DNA of 24,472 nt from an uncultured Anaerovibrio sp. (lineage in GTDB: Bacteria > Bacillota > Negativicutes > Selenomonadales > Selenomonadaceae). The stretch spans positions 1 through 24,472 of the forward strand of contig CAAGDY010000291.1 in the NCBI GenBank assembly GCA_900768695.1, in the 5' to 3' direction. Each line of letters begins with the position of its first letter. Position 1 is the stretch's first letter. The translations under genes and the position numbers were made by a program. The notes beneath the pieces are model-generated. The model was not told the origin of the DNA, did no database searches, and was given only the letters and a program-made list of their open reading frames with translations. Positions 13,352 to 20,710 of this stretch are shown here, piece after piece.

Positions 13352-15606
13352 TGGCCATGGATATAAAGTTTGATTTTTTGCGGGATATCAGGGAGGCCCT
13401 GACTGAGAGGCTGAAAGGGGATAAGGGCAGACGCATCAAGGTACCTGTTGTTCTTCAGATGGAGGCTACGGAGTGCGGCGCGGCTTCCCTGGCCATGGTG
13501 CTGGCGTACTATGGCATGTGGGTTCCCCTGGAAAAGCTGCGTCAGGAGTGCGGCGTAAACAGGGATGGCTCCAAGGCCAGCAATGTGCTGAAGGCCGCCA
13601 GGAAGCTGGGCTGTGAGGCGGCAGGCTACCGCATGATGGCAGACCAGCTCAGGGATGAGCAATATCCCCTGATTATTCATTGGGAGTTTAATCATTTTGT
13701 GGTGCTTGAGGGCATAAAGGGGGACAGGGTGTACCTGAATGACCCGGCTGTGGGCAGGCGCACTGTTGCCTGGGAGGATTTTAAGGGTTCCTACACGGGC
13801 ATTGCCATGGAAATAACGCCGGGAGAAGATTTCCAGCCTGTGGGGCATCGCTATAACGTGCTGAAGGATGTGGGCAGCAAGCTCTGGCAGGACAAGTGGG
13901 CGGTATTGTTTGTACTGCTGATTGGCCTTGGCATGCTGGTTTTCCAGCTGGCCTCCCCTGTGATGAGCCAGATTTTTCTGGATGATATACTGACAGGCAA
14001 GCATCCTGACTGGATGGTTAATCTCATGCTTGCCATGACCCTGTCCTTCCTGCTGAGCGGTATTCTGTCCTTTATGCGCAGCTGGTGCCTGACCAGATGG
14101 CAGGAGAAGATTACCCTGGCTGATTCCAGCAGTTTTTTCTGGCATCTTTTGAAGCTGCCGATGGAGTTCTTTCAGCAGCGCTTTGCGGGGGAGATTGCTT
14201 CCCGTGCCAGCTTTACGGAGTCTATTGCGGCTGTTCTGAGCGGCTCGGCCGCCACATGTGTGCTGGACTTTTTTACGGCCTTGTTTTTTCTGCTTTTGCT
14301 GTACGAGTACAGTCCCAGCCTGACGGTCATCGGTGTCAGCTTCAGCCTGGTGGATTTGGGCGTGTTCTTTTATCTCAGGCGGCGCATGACGGACTTGTCC
14401 ATGCGTGTACAGCAGGAGGCCGGCAAGGCCTACGGCAATTCCATGAATGGACTGCAGATGATTGAAACCATCAAGGCCAATGGCAACGAGGCCGATTTTT
14501 TTGGCAAGGTGGCAGGCTATCATGCCAAGGTGCTGGCCAGCTCCCAGGAGATTTCCCTGCTGAGCCAGAGTACCGGCATGATTCCTATGCTGATGAGCGG
14601 GCTGAACAGTGCGCTTATTATGACCATCGGCGGCTTTTCTATTATGGAGGGGGCCATGACTGCCGGTATTTTTATGGCTTTTCAGAGCCTGATGGGAAAT
14701 TTCCAGACCCCCTTCAACAATCTGGTGGGGCTGGGACAGGAACTGCAGTCTACGGAAATGCAGATGCAGAGGCTGAACGATGTGAGAAAATATGAGATTG
14801 ACAGGCTGAACTATCAGGAGGCGGAGCCGGATTATCCGGAGAAGGTACTCAGGGGCAGGGTGGAGCTGGAAAATATTTCCTTTGGCTATAGCCGCCTGGC
14901 CGCACCTCTCCTGCAGGATATCAGCCTGACCATAGAGCCGGGGCGGTGGATTGCTGTGGTTGGAACCTCCGGCAGTGGCAAGTCAACCCTGGGCAGGGTG
15001 GTAACCGGATTGTATGAGCAGTGGGGTGGCAGGGTTCTCTTTGACGGTGTGGAGAGGGAAAAAATTCCTCACAGGGTAATCGTAAATTCTGTATCCTCTG
15101 TAGATCAGGAGGTGTTCCTGATGAGTGGTACGGTACGTGATAATATCAGCCTGTTTGATGCGGCCATCAGCAGGGATGATGTTATCCGGGCGGCGCAGGA
15201 TGCCTGCATTCATCAGGATATAGTACAGCTGAATGGAAGCTATGAGGCTCATGTGGATGAGGGGGGCAGGAATTTCAGCGGCGGCCAGCGGCAGAGGCTG
15301 GAGATTGCCAGGGCATTGGCGGGGAACCCCAGCTTTTTGGTGCTGGATGAGGCCACCAGTGCGCTGGACCCTTTGACGGAGGTGGACATCATGAAAAATA
15401 TCCGCCGTCGCGGGTGTACATGCCTTGTGATTGCCCATCGCCTCAGTACCATCCGTGATTGTGATGAGATTATAGTGCTGGAGCAGGGAAGGATTGTGGA
15501 AAGGGGCACTCATGAAGAGCTGTTTGGGCAGGAGGGTGCTTATTATGATTTGATTATGGAGCAGCAGAAGAGTATGGGGAATGAACAGGCAATAGGAGGG
15601 GTGTAA
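13351..15606 (+). CDS. NHLM-type ABC exporter with N-terminal C39 peptidase
   Basis: Bacteriocin exporter/processing protein of 751 residues in the inner membrane. The N-terminal C39 cysteine peptidase (about residues 28-155) has Q36 and C42 in LQMEATECGAASLAM, H115 in NHFVVLEG and D131 in LNDPAVGRR, so the catalytic set is complete and it should cleave leaders after Gly-Gly. The membrane domain (about 170-470) has six predicted helices. The nucleotide-binding domain has Walker A GTSGSGKS (538-545), signature SGGQRQR (from 643), LVLDEATSALDP and the IAHRLSTI switch. Family knowledge says it acts as a dimer or with its paired ABC protein. GTG 13348 and ATG 13357 are alternative starts; ATG 13351 fits the one-base overlap. 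It is followed directly by the partner exporter. Its likely substrates are the two precursors encoded nearby. Confidence 0.93.
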   Translation: MAMDIKFDFLRDIREALTERLKGDKGRRIKVPVVLQMEATECGAASLAMVLAYYGMWVPLEKLRQECGVNRDGSKASNVLKAARKLGCEAAGYRMMADQLRDEQYPLIIHWEFNHFVVLEGIKGDRVYLNDPAVGRRTVAWEDFKGSYTGIAMEITPGEDFQPVGHRYNVLKDVGSKLWQDKWAVLFVLLIGLGMLVFQLASPVMSQIFLDDILTGKHPDWMVNLMLAMTLSFLLSGILSFMRSWCLTRWQEKITLADSSSFFWHLLKLPMEFFQQRFAGEIASRASFTESIAAVLSGSAATCVLDFFTALFFLLLLYEYSPSLTVIGVSFSLVDLGVFFYLRRRMTDLSMRVQQEAGKAYGNSMNGLQMIETIKANGNEADFFGKVAGYHAKVLASSQEISLLSQSTGMIPMLMSGLNSALIMTIGGFSIMEGAMTAGIFMAFQSLMGNFQTPFNNLVGLGQELQSTEMQMQRLNDVRKYEIDRLNYQEAEPDYPEKVLRGRVELENISFGYSRLAAPLLQDISLTIEPGRWIAVVGTSGSGKSTLGRVVTGLYEQWGGRVLFDGVEREKIPHRVIVNSVSSVDQEVFLMSGTVRDNISLFDAAISRDDVIRAAQDACIHQDIVQLNGSYEAHVDEGGRNFSGGQRQRLEIARALAGNPSFLVLDEATSALDPLTEVDIMKNIRRRGCTCLVIAHRLSTIRDCDEIIVLEQGRIVERGTHEELFGQEGAYYDLIMEQQKSMGNEQAIGGV

Positions 15607-18300
15607 ATGTTTGAAGCAGAGGTTGGCTTGAGCATTTATCCCGGCGAGCGTATGGGCTTGTCAGGCCAGTTTGAGCTGATGTGCCTTGCATCAGGTTTTT
15701 GCGAGCTTTATGCAGAGGATGCCCTGACCGGGCGGCAGTTGTTTTTGATGGAGCTGCGGGCAGGGGATTCTGTTTTTCCAATAAATGATGAAAATATCAA
15801 TATATTTGTGTACGCTGTGGAGGAAAGCAGGCTGTGTCCTGCCAATCCGACAGATTATGATGAGCAGGAGCTTGGACATTTGCTCAGTCATTGGTACAGA
15901 AAGTTGTTCGACATTTCCTTTATCAGCAGGGAGGCGCTGAAAAGCCGGGAAGCTCTTGCCTATTGGGAGGGTATGCAGAAAAAGATATCCTCCATGCAGT
16001 ATGAGGAGCTGGTATGTCTTTGGCAGAATGAGCAGAAGATTCTGGCCGGCAGGTTGCGCAGGCATTTTGATTTTATTCAGCAATCAAAGGAAGCGATGGT
16101 GAACAAGGCGGCGGATTATCGCCAGCAGTTGCTGGATGCTTCTATTAATAACCTTCTGCGTCAGGATGCCGTTGAGCGCAGGGATGAGGATGGGAAGCAG
16201 CAGGAGCGTGTGGCTTTTATTGTCCGCACTGTGGCAAGGGCTTTGGAAATGCCGCTGGAAAATATTCACCTCAGTCCGGAGCTTGCCGGCAAGCTGGACC
16301 AGCTGGGGCTGATAAAGCGGCTCGTCCAGAAGGGGAATATGACCATGCGCCTGGTCAGCCTGTCAGGTGACTGGTACAGGAAGGATTGTGGCGTCCTGAT
16401 AGGCTATGTAGGAGAGGAGAAGGTGCTGGCGGCACTGATACCGGAAAGTGAAGCATCCTACAGGATGTATAGCTACGAGCATCCGGAGGGGGTGCCGGTG
16501 GACAGCAGCCTGGCTGCCTCGATAGACAGTGACGGCTTTCAGTGCTATGCCGGGTTTCCGGCGAGGAAGCTGAAGGTTCGTGATTTGCTGGTTTTTATGT
16601 TCAGGCATTGCTGGAAAAGGGATTATCAGGCAATCATCCTGTGCAGTCTGGCGGCAGGCATTATTCCGCTGGTGTCACCGATTATTACAGAAACCGTCTT
16701 CAGCGATATTATTCCTATCCGCGACCACGTGAGCCTGGCGGCGGTTACGCAGATTATGCTGATTACAGGCTTTACGACAGCGGCTCTTTCGCTGGTGCGC
16801 TCTATTGCGGTACTGCGCATTACCAATCATCTGGATATGGCCGTGGAGGCGGCTCTTTGGGGCAGGCTTCTGCAGCTGCCGGCGAAGTTTTTCCGGAGAT
16901 TTGAAACCGGCGAGCTTTTACAGCGCATGAATGGCATTGAGGCCATCAAGTCCATGGCTACGGGTCATTTTGTAGGGCAGGTATTTAACTTTGTCTTTTC
17001 CTTCTGGAGCATAGGACTGATGATGTGGTACAGCTGGAAGCTGACGGCGGAGGCGCTGGCAGTCTGGGCGGTTTATTTTGTGGTAGTAGCATTTATCTAC
17101 AGGCGCCTGATTAATTTTCAGCGGGAAATGCTCAAGGCCGCCAATCGGACGGCAGGGCTTCTGCAGCAGATTTTTACGGGGCTGGCAAAGTTCAGGGTGC
17201 ATGGCGCAGAGGCGCAGGCATTTTATCTCTGGTCAAGGATATTCGGTGTGGAATGGAAATGGAAGATGAAGCTGCGCTGGCAGGGCAACTATAACGGTAT
17301 TATCGGGTCGGTGCAGCCTTTTATCCTGAACATGCTGCTGTATTATACTGCCATGTACGGCATGCAGGAGACGAATGCCAACGGGCAGGTGGTCCAGCAT
17401 ATAGGGTATTCCCAGTTTCTGGCTTTTCAGGCGGCATTTTCTTCATTTAATGGCACAGTGGTAGGCATAGTGCCGCTGGTAGCGCAGTTTTTTACCATCA
17501 AGCCGCATATAGATAACCTGCGGCCTATCCTGGAGGAGGTGCCGGAGGCTACGGAGGATAAGCTGGATGCGGATGTGCTGACGGGAGCTGTCAAGATTGA
17601 GCATCTTACCTTCAGCTATGGAGATGATTTGCCTGACGTGCTGAAGGATATCACATTGGAAATCCGCGCCGGGGAGAATGTGGCTATTGTGGGCAGGTCA
17701 GGCTGTGGCAAATCAACTCTGCTCAGATTGCTGCTTGGTATGGAAGTACCGAAGCGTGGTGTGATATACTATGATTATCAGGACATGCAGGATTTGAATC
17801 TCGCTTCTGTGCGCTGTCAGCTGGGGGTAGTTTTGCAGAACGGGCAGTTGATGACGGGAGATATCTATACTAATATAGTAGGAACTTCGCCGCTGACTAT
17901 GGAGGATGCCTGGGAGGCGGCTGAGCTGGCCGGCATTGCTGATGATATTCGCGCCATGCCTATGGGCATGCACACCATTATCAGCGAAGGCAGTGGCAAT
18001 ATTTCCGGCGGCCAGAGGCAGCGCATTCTGATAGCCCGCGCTATTGCCGGAAGGCCGGCAATTATTATGCTGGATGAGGCCACCAGTGCGCTGGACAACA
18101 GGACGCAGGCGATTGTCACCGAGAGCCTGAACCGTATGAAGGCTACCCGCATTATAATAGCGCATCGTCTTAGCACCATCAGGGAAGCGGAGCGGATTGT
18201 GGTGATTGATGATGGCAGGGTGGCAGAGCAGGGGAGTTTTGATGAATTGATGGCGATGGACGGCATGTTTGCACAGCTGGCGAGGCGCCAGCTGGCGTAA
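15607..18300 (+). CDS. NHLM-type ABC exporter, second ATP-binding/permease protein (no peptidase)
   Basis: 897-residue inner-membrane ABC protein, the usual partner of the C39-ABC exporter in NHLM systems. Residues 1-330 have no C39 peptidase; the first about 100 residues are strand-rich and may be a cyclic-nucleotide-binding-like fold, followed by a charged helical section (KSREALAYWEGMQ to QQLLDASINNLL). The membrane domain runs from about 335 to 620 (RDYQAIILCSLAAGIIPLVSP onward). The nucleotide-binding domain has Walker A GRSGCGKS (696-703), ISGGQRQRI, IIMLDEATSALD and IAHRLSTI, so it should hydrolyse ATP. AGGAGGGG precedes ATG, and the upstream stop codon abuts the start. Ten bases spanning this SD (15596-15605) are perfectly complementary to the small RNA at 3148-3157. 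A GC-rich hairpin, GCGGC-agg-GA-GCCGC, lies just after the stop. Confidence 0.9.
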   Translation: MFEAEVGLSIYPGERMGLSGQFELMCLASGFCELYAEDALTGRQLFLMELRAGDSVFPINDENINIFVYAVEESRLCPANPTDYDEQELGHLLSHWYRKLFDISFISREALKSREALAYWEGMQKKISSMQYEELVCLWQNEQKILAGRLRRHFDFIQQSKEAMVNKAADYRQQLLDASINNLLRQDAVERRDEDGKQQERVAFIVRTVARALEMPLENIHLSPELAGKLDQLGLIKRLVQKGNMTMRLVSLSGDWYRKDCGVLIGYVGEEKVLAALIPESEASYRMYSYEHPEGVPVDSSLAASIDSDGFQCYAGFPARKLKVRDLLVFMFRHCWKRDYQAIILCSLAAGIIPLVSPIITETVFSDIIPIRDHVSLAAVTQIMLITGFTTAALSLVRSIAVLRITNHLDMAVEAALWGRLLQLPAKFFRRFETGELLQRMNGIEAIKSMATGHFVGQVFNFVFSFWSIGLMMWYSWKLTAEALAVWAVYFVVVAFIYRRLINFQREMLKAANRTAGLLQQIFTGLAKFRVHGAEAQAFYLWSRIFGVEWKWKMKLRWQGNYNGIIGSVQPFILNMLLYYTAMYGMQETNANGQVVQHIGYSQFLAFQAAFSSFNGTVVGIVPLVAQFFTIKPHIDNLRPILEEVPEATEDKLDADVLTGAVKIEHLTFSYGDDLPDVLKDITLEIRAGENVAIVGRSGCGKSTLLRLLLGMEVPKRGVIYYDYQDMQDLNLASVRCQLGVVLQNGQLMTGDIYTNIVGTSPLTMEDAWEAAELAGIADDIRAMPMGMHTIISEGSGNISGGQRQRILIARAIAGRPAIIMLDEATSALDNRTQAIVTESLNRMKATRIIIAHRLSTIREAERIVVIDDGRVAEQGSFDELMAMDGMFAQLARRQLA

Positions 18301-18347
18301 GACCGCGGCAGGGAGCCGCAGTGCCGATTATCCGGGAGGGGTAGTGT

Positions 18348-18932
18348 ATGCTGGATATACAGGAAACAATAGCAGAGAAAAAGAGAAGTTATTATAATGG
18401 GCTGGCAGAAAGAGCCAAGTGTGACAAGGAAGCCTTCGGCGAGCTCTACGATTATTTTTTCCCGCGGGTGTACAATTTTATTTTTGCCAAGGTAAAAAAT
18501 GCGGAGCAGGCTGATGATATTATCAGCATAACCTTTGAGAAGGTCTTTGTCAGGCTGTGTGATTATGACAGTGGCAAGGGAGCTTTTTCCACATGGATAT
18601 TCCGTATTGCCATCAATGAAATGAACAACGCTTTCAGGTTGCAGAAGAGGCTGAATGAAGCAGGCTGGGAGGAATTTTTTGAACCGGTGGATGAGAGGAA
18701 AACCCCGGAGCAGCAGGTGCTTGCTGATGAGGGTGATATTCATCTTCTGCTGGCCATGAAAAAGCTGAATGAGCGGGAAAGGCGCGTGATTTCGCTGAAG
18801 TATTTTACCGGTGTCAGCAACAAGGAAATCGCGGAGCTGGAGGAAATGACTGCCAACAATGTAGGGGTGGTTCTGCACAGGGCATTGGATAAGCTGAAGT
18901 CTATACTTGAAGGAAGCGGATATACCTTATAA
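18348..18932 (+). CDS. ECF-family RNA polymerase sigma factor
   Basis: 194-residue group 4 (extracytoplasmic function) sigma factor, redirecting RNA polymerase to a small promoter set. Region 2 is clear (DKEAFGELYDYFFPRVYNFIFAKVKNAEQADDIISITFEKVFVRL, about residues 25-68, then WIFRIAINEMNNAFR for promoter melting). Region 4 is the C-terminal helix-turn-helix (LNERERRVISLKYFTGVSNKEIAELEEMTANNVGVVLHRALDKLKSIL). No region 3 domain is present, as expected. The SD is GGGAGGGG, 47 bases after the exporter stop, so it is probably the last gene of the export transcript. No anti-sigma gene is visible in the window, so how its activity is held back is unknown. Its likely targets carry TGTAA(C/T)-N16-CGTATAA, found just downstream (18953), before the autotransporter and, as a variant, before the first precursor. 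Confidence 0.93.
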   Translation: MLDIQETIAEKKRSYYNGLAERAKCDKEAFGELYDYFFPRVYNFIFAKVKNAEQADDIISITFEKVFVRLCDYDSGKGAFSTWIFRIAINEMNNAFRLQKRLNEAGWEEFFEPVDERKTPEQQVLADEGDIHLLLAMKKLNERERRVISLKYFTGVSNKEIAELEEMTANNVGVVLHRALDKLKSILEGSGYTL

Positions 18933-18952
18933 AAATTTTTATGAAAAATTGC

Positions 18953-18983
18953 TGTAATATTTCCCGGTTTAACACGTATAAAA
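18953..18983 (+). promoter_or_regulatory. ECF-type promoter for the second precursor-like gene
   Basis: TGTAAT (18953-18958), 16 bp, CGTATAAAA (18975-18983). It is nearly identical in layout to 6508-6538, where CGTATAAAA also occurs. It lies 20 bases after the sigma-factor stop and about 50 bases before the ATG at 19037. Confidence 0.6.
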
Positions 18984-19036
18984 GACAAAGGAAATTTGAG
19001 CAGTTTAAAGAAAATTATTGAGTGAGGTGTTTGGTT

Positions 19037-19228
19037 ATGGAACCAAAGGTAGATTTTAGTAAATTTTCCCGTGTTCAGGCGAGCTTGAAGGAGAGGCTTA
19101 TGGAAAAGTACGATGAGAAACAGCAGCTTGATGATGATGAGCTGGACATGGTGGCGGCGGCAGCTGCTGTGCGGAAACCGTATATTCCGCATAGGAGGCA
19201 TAGTGCTGACAGGTTATCCGATAATTAG
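19037..19228 (+). CDS. Short precursor-like peptide (leader ending ELDMVAAA, basic C-terminus)
   Basis: 63 residues starting at ATG 19037, about 9 bases after GAGG (19024-19027); GTG 19022 is in frame but has no SD. The first about 40 residues look like a leader: FSKFSRVQASLKERLMEKYDEK is helical and charged, and LDDDELDMVAAA matches the LSEEELEAVAAGG leader end of the first precursor, except that Ala-Ala-Ala replaces Gly-Gly. The C-terminal part, VRKPYIPHRRHSADRLSDN, is strongly basic. It has its own ECF-like promoter (18953-18983) and follows the sigma gene. It may be a second exported peptide, a decayed one, or a peptide with a different cleavage site. It ends in TAG, after which the same frame carries two MVTGG motifs (see 19229-19354). 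Confidence 0.65.
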   Translation: MEPKVDFSKFSRVQASLKERLMEKYDEKQQLDDDELDMVAAAAAVRKPYIPHRRHSADRLSDN

Positions 19229-19291
19229 CTGGACATGGTAACTGGCGGTTTTGCCATTCATTGCGGAGAGCGGGAAAGCCGGATGAAGTAG
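19229..19291 (+). pseudogene. Degenerate precursor copy 1: in-frame LDMVTGG leader/core junction
   Basis: Directly after the TAG of the preceding gene and in the same frame, the sequence reads LDMVTGGFAIHCGERES and stops at TAG (19289-19291). AGCTGGACATGGT at 19227-19239 repeats the same 13 bases at 19140-19152 in the intact gene, 87 bases (29 codons) apart. Here the cleavage site is a true Gly-Gly. No SD precedes the internal ATG (19235), so this is most likely a decayed duplicate. Confidence 0.55.
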
Positions 19292-19354
19292 CAGGTGCCA
19301 CAGCATATGGTAACTGGCGGTCTTTCCATTCCTCTCGGACCGCTTCATTTGTAA
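19292..19354 (+). pseudogene. Degenerate precursor copy 2: in-frame MVTGG leader/core junction
   Basis: Still in the same frame: HMVTGGLSIPLGPLHL, then TAA (19352-19354). ATGGTAACTGGCGGT at 19307-19321 is identical to 19235-19249, 72 bases (24 codons) apart, and the following bases remain similar (TTTTGCCATTC versus TCTTTCCATTC). The two units are tandem repeats that kept frame despite intervening stop codons. Confidence 0.55.
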
Positions 19355-19448
19355 GATGGTGCTGCCATTTATCCCGGACTGTGTTATGCCCGATAAGGCT
19401 CCGCGAGAAAAGTGCAATCAGTTCCTGACAGGGAGTATTGATTTGCTG
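19355..19448. other. Spacer between precursor relics and terminator
   Basis: No further MVxGG copy is seen in any frame. A 38-codon ATG frame at 19356 has no ribosome-binding site and runs into the terminator stem, so it is not called. Confidence 0.4.
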
Positions 19449-19486
19449 AAGGCTGTTATTTCTTTTTGAAGATAACAGCCTTTTTT
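19449..19486 (+). terminator. Terminator of the peptide locus
   Basis: AAGGCTGTTAT (19449-19459) and ATAACAGCCTT (19472-19482) are perfect 11-base inverted arms followed by a T-run. It ends transcription ahead of metN. Confidence 0.85.
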
Positions 19487-19581
19487 GTTTTCTTTTGCAG
19501 GAAAAATCGGTATAATATGTATTGTATGATTTTGGTTTGTGGAAGATGATTTTACATATTTAAATAGTAGTTAATTAATTC

Positions 19582-19610
19582 TTGACCTGAGGAGAGAAAT
19601 GTGCTATTAT
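19582..19610 (+). promoter_or_regulatory. Housekeeping promoter for metNIQ
   Basis: TTGACC (19582-19587), 17 bp, TATTAT (19605-19610). The predicted start near 19617 leaves only about 35 bases before the GTG, too short for a SAM riboswitch or T-box. A second -10-like TATAAT occurs upstream at about 19511. Confidence 0.7.
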
Positions 19611-19651
19611 ACAAAACATACAGGAAAACAATGTTTTAGGAGTTGAAGCCT

Positions 19652-20710
19652 GTGATTGATTTATCCCATATTGAGAAAATCTATGACAGTCCATCCGGGC
19701 CGGTGAAGGCGATAAAGGATATCAGCCTGCACATCAACAAGGGCGAGATATATGGTATCATTGGCCTGAGTGGTGCCGGCAAATCAACCCTGGTGCGCTG
19801 CATCAACCTTTTGGAGCGGCCTACCAGCGGTACTGTGACGGTGGATGGTCAGGATATTACTGCCATGAGCGAGAGCCAGCTGCGGCAGGCCAGGAAGAGC
19901 ATTGGCATGATTTTTCAGCATTTCAACCTGCTGTCCTCGGCTACGGTATACGATAATGTGGCCTTTCCCCTGCGGCTGGTAAATACGCCGAAGGATAAGA
20001 TTGACAAAAAGGTGACGGAGCTTTTGGAGCTGGTAGGGCTGGCAGACAAGGCAGACCAGTATCCTAGCCAGCTGTCCGGCGGGCAGAAGCAGCGGGTGGG
20101 CATTGCCAGGGCACTGGCCAGTGAGCCGAAAATCCTGCTCTGCGATGAGGCTACCTCTGCGCTGGACCCCCAGACCACCAAGGCCATTCTGCAGCTTATC
20201 AGGGATATTAATGCCAAGCTGAAGCTGACGGTTGTGGTTATTACCCATGAGATGCAGGTTATCAAGGATATATGCGACAAGGTGGCCGTTATTGATAAGG
20301 GCGTGATTGCCGAGAAGGGCAATGTGCTGGAGGTGTTTACCAATCCTCAACAGCCTATTACCAGGGAATTTATCAGCGTGCTTCTGAGCAATGACCTGCC
20401 TGTGGGTTTCCGGGAGAGGGAGGTTCGGCAGGAGCCGTTTAATGGCAGTCTTCTGCTGATTCGCCTTACGTTTATTGGCGAGTCAGCCAACGAGCCGGTC
20501 ATCAGCAGGCTTATCAAGAATTTTGATTTAAATGTAGGCATTCTTTTCGGCAGTCTGGACGATATCAAGGGCGTGCCTTTTGGCCGCCTGATTATCAGCC
20601 TGGATGGCAGGCAGCTGGAGATTCAGGAAGCGCTGGAATATGTGCAGAAACAAAATCTGAAGGTGGAGGTGATTGGTTATGTCAGCAGACATGATTCCAC
20701 TCATCAGTAA
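19652..20710 (+). CDS. metN: Methionine ABC importer ATP-binding protein MetN
   Basis: 352-residue cytosolic ATPase of the MetNIQ methionine importer. It has Walker A GLSGAGKST (residues 38-46), signature LSGGQKQRVGIARALA, Walker B ILLCDEATSALDP and an ITHEMQ switch. A C-terminal NIL domain (from about 265, SLLLIRLTFIGESANEP to VEVIGYV) binds methionine and inhibits transport when the cell is replete; this is known for E. coli MetN. I choose GTG 19652, nine bases after TAGGAG (19637-19642); the TTG at 19643 touches the SD and is unlikely. The 3' end overlaps metI by 32 bases. Confidence 0.95.
   Translation: MIDLSHIEKIYDSPSGPVKAIKDISLHINKGEIYGIIGLSGAGKSTLVRCINLLERPTSGTVTVDGQDITAMSESQLRQARKSIGMIFQHFNLLSSATVYDNVAFPLRLVNTPKDKIDKKVTELLELVGLADKADQYPSQLSGGQKQRVGIARALASEPKILLCDEATSALDPQTTKAILQLIRDINAKLKLTVVVITHEMQVIKDICDKVAVIDKGVIAEKGNVLEVFTNPQQPITREFISVLLSNDLPVGFREREVRQEPFNGSLLLIRLTFIGESANEPVISRLIKNFDLNVGILFGSLDDIKGVPFGRLIISLDGRQLEIQEALEYVQKQNLKVEVIGYVSRHDSTHQ

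Noticed and set aside
13318..14523. Long minus-strand ORF (401 codons) opposite the C39 exporter
   Set aside because: Shadow of a gene with full catalytic motifs on the plus strand; the translation looks like low-complexity H/Q/L-rich antisense.
19214..19417. Minus-strand ORF with a repeated NGKTASYH segment
   Set aside because: The repetition is the reverse reading of the MVTGG-encoding repeats on the plus strand. It has no ribosome-binding site, and the plus-strand reading fits the neighbouring leader peptide.
19356..19472. A 38-codon plus-strand frame (MVLPFIPDCVMPDK...)
   Set aside because: No Shine-Dalgarno, no similarity to the leaders, and it runs into the terminator stem.
19611..19651. 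SAM riboswitch before metN
   Set aside because: The leader predicted from the promoter at 19582-19610 is only about 35 bases, too short for any SAM aptamer.
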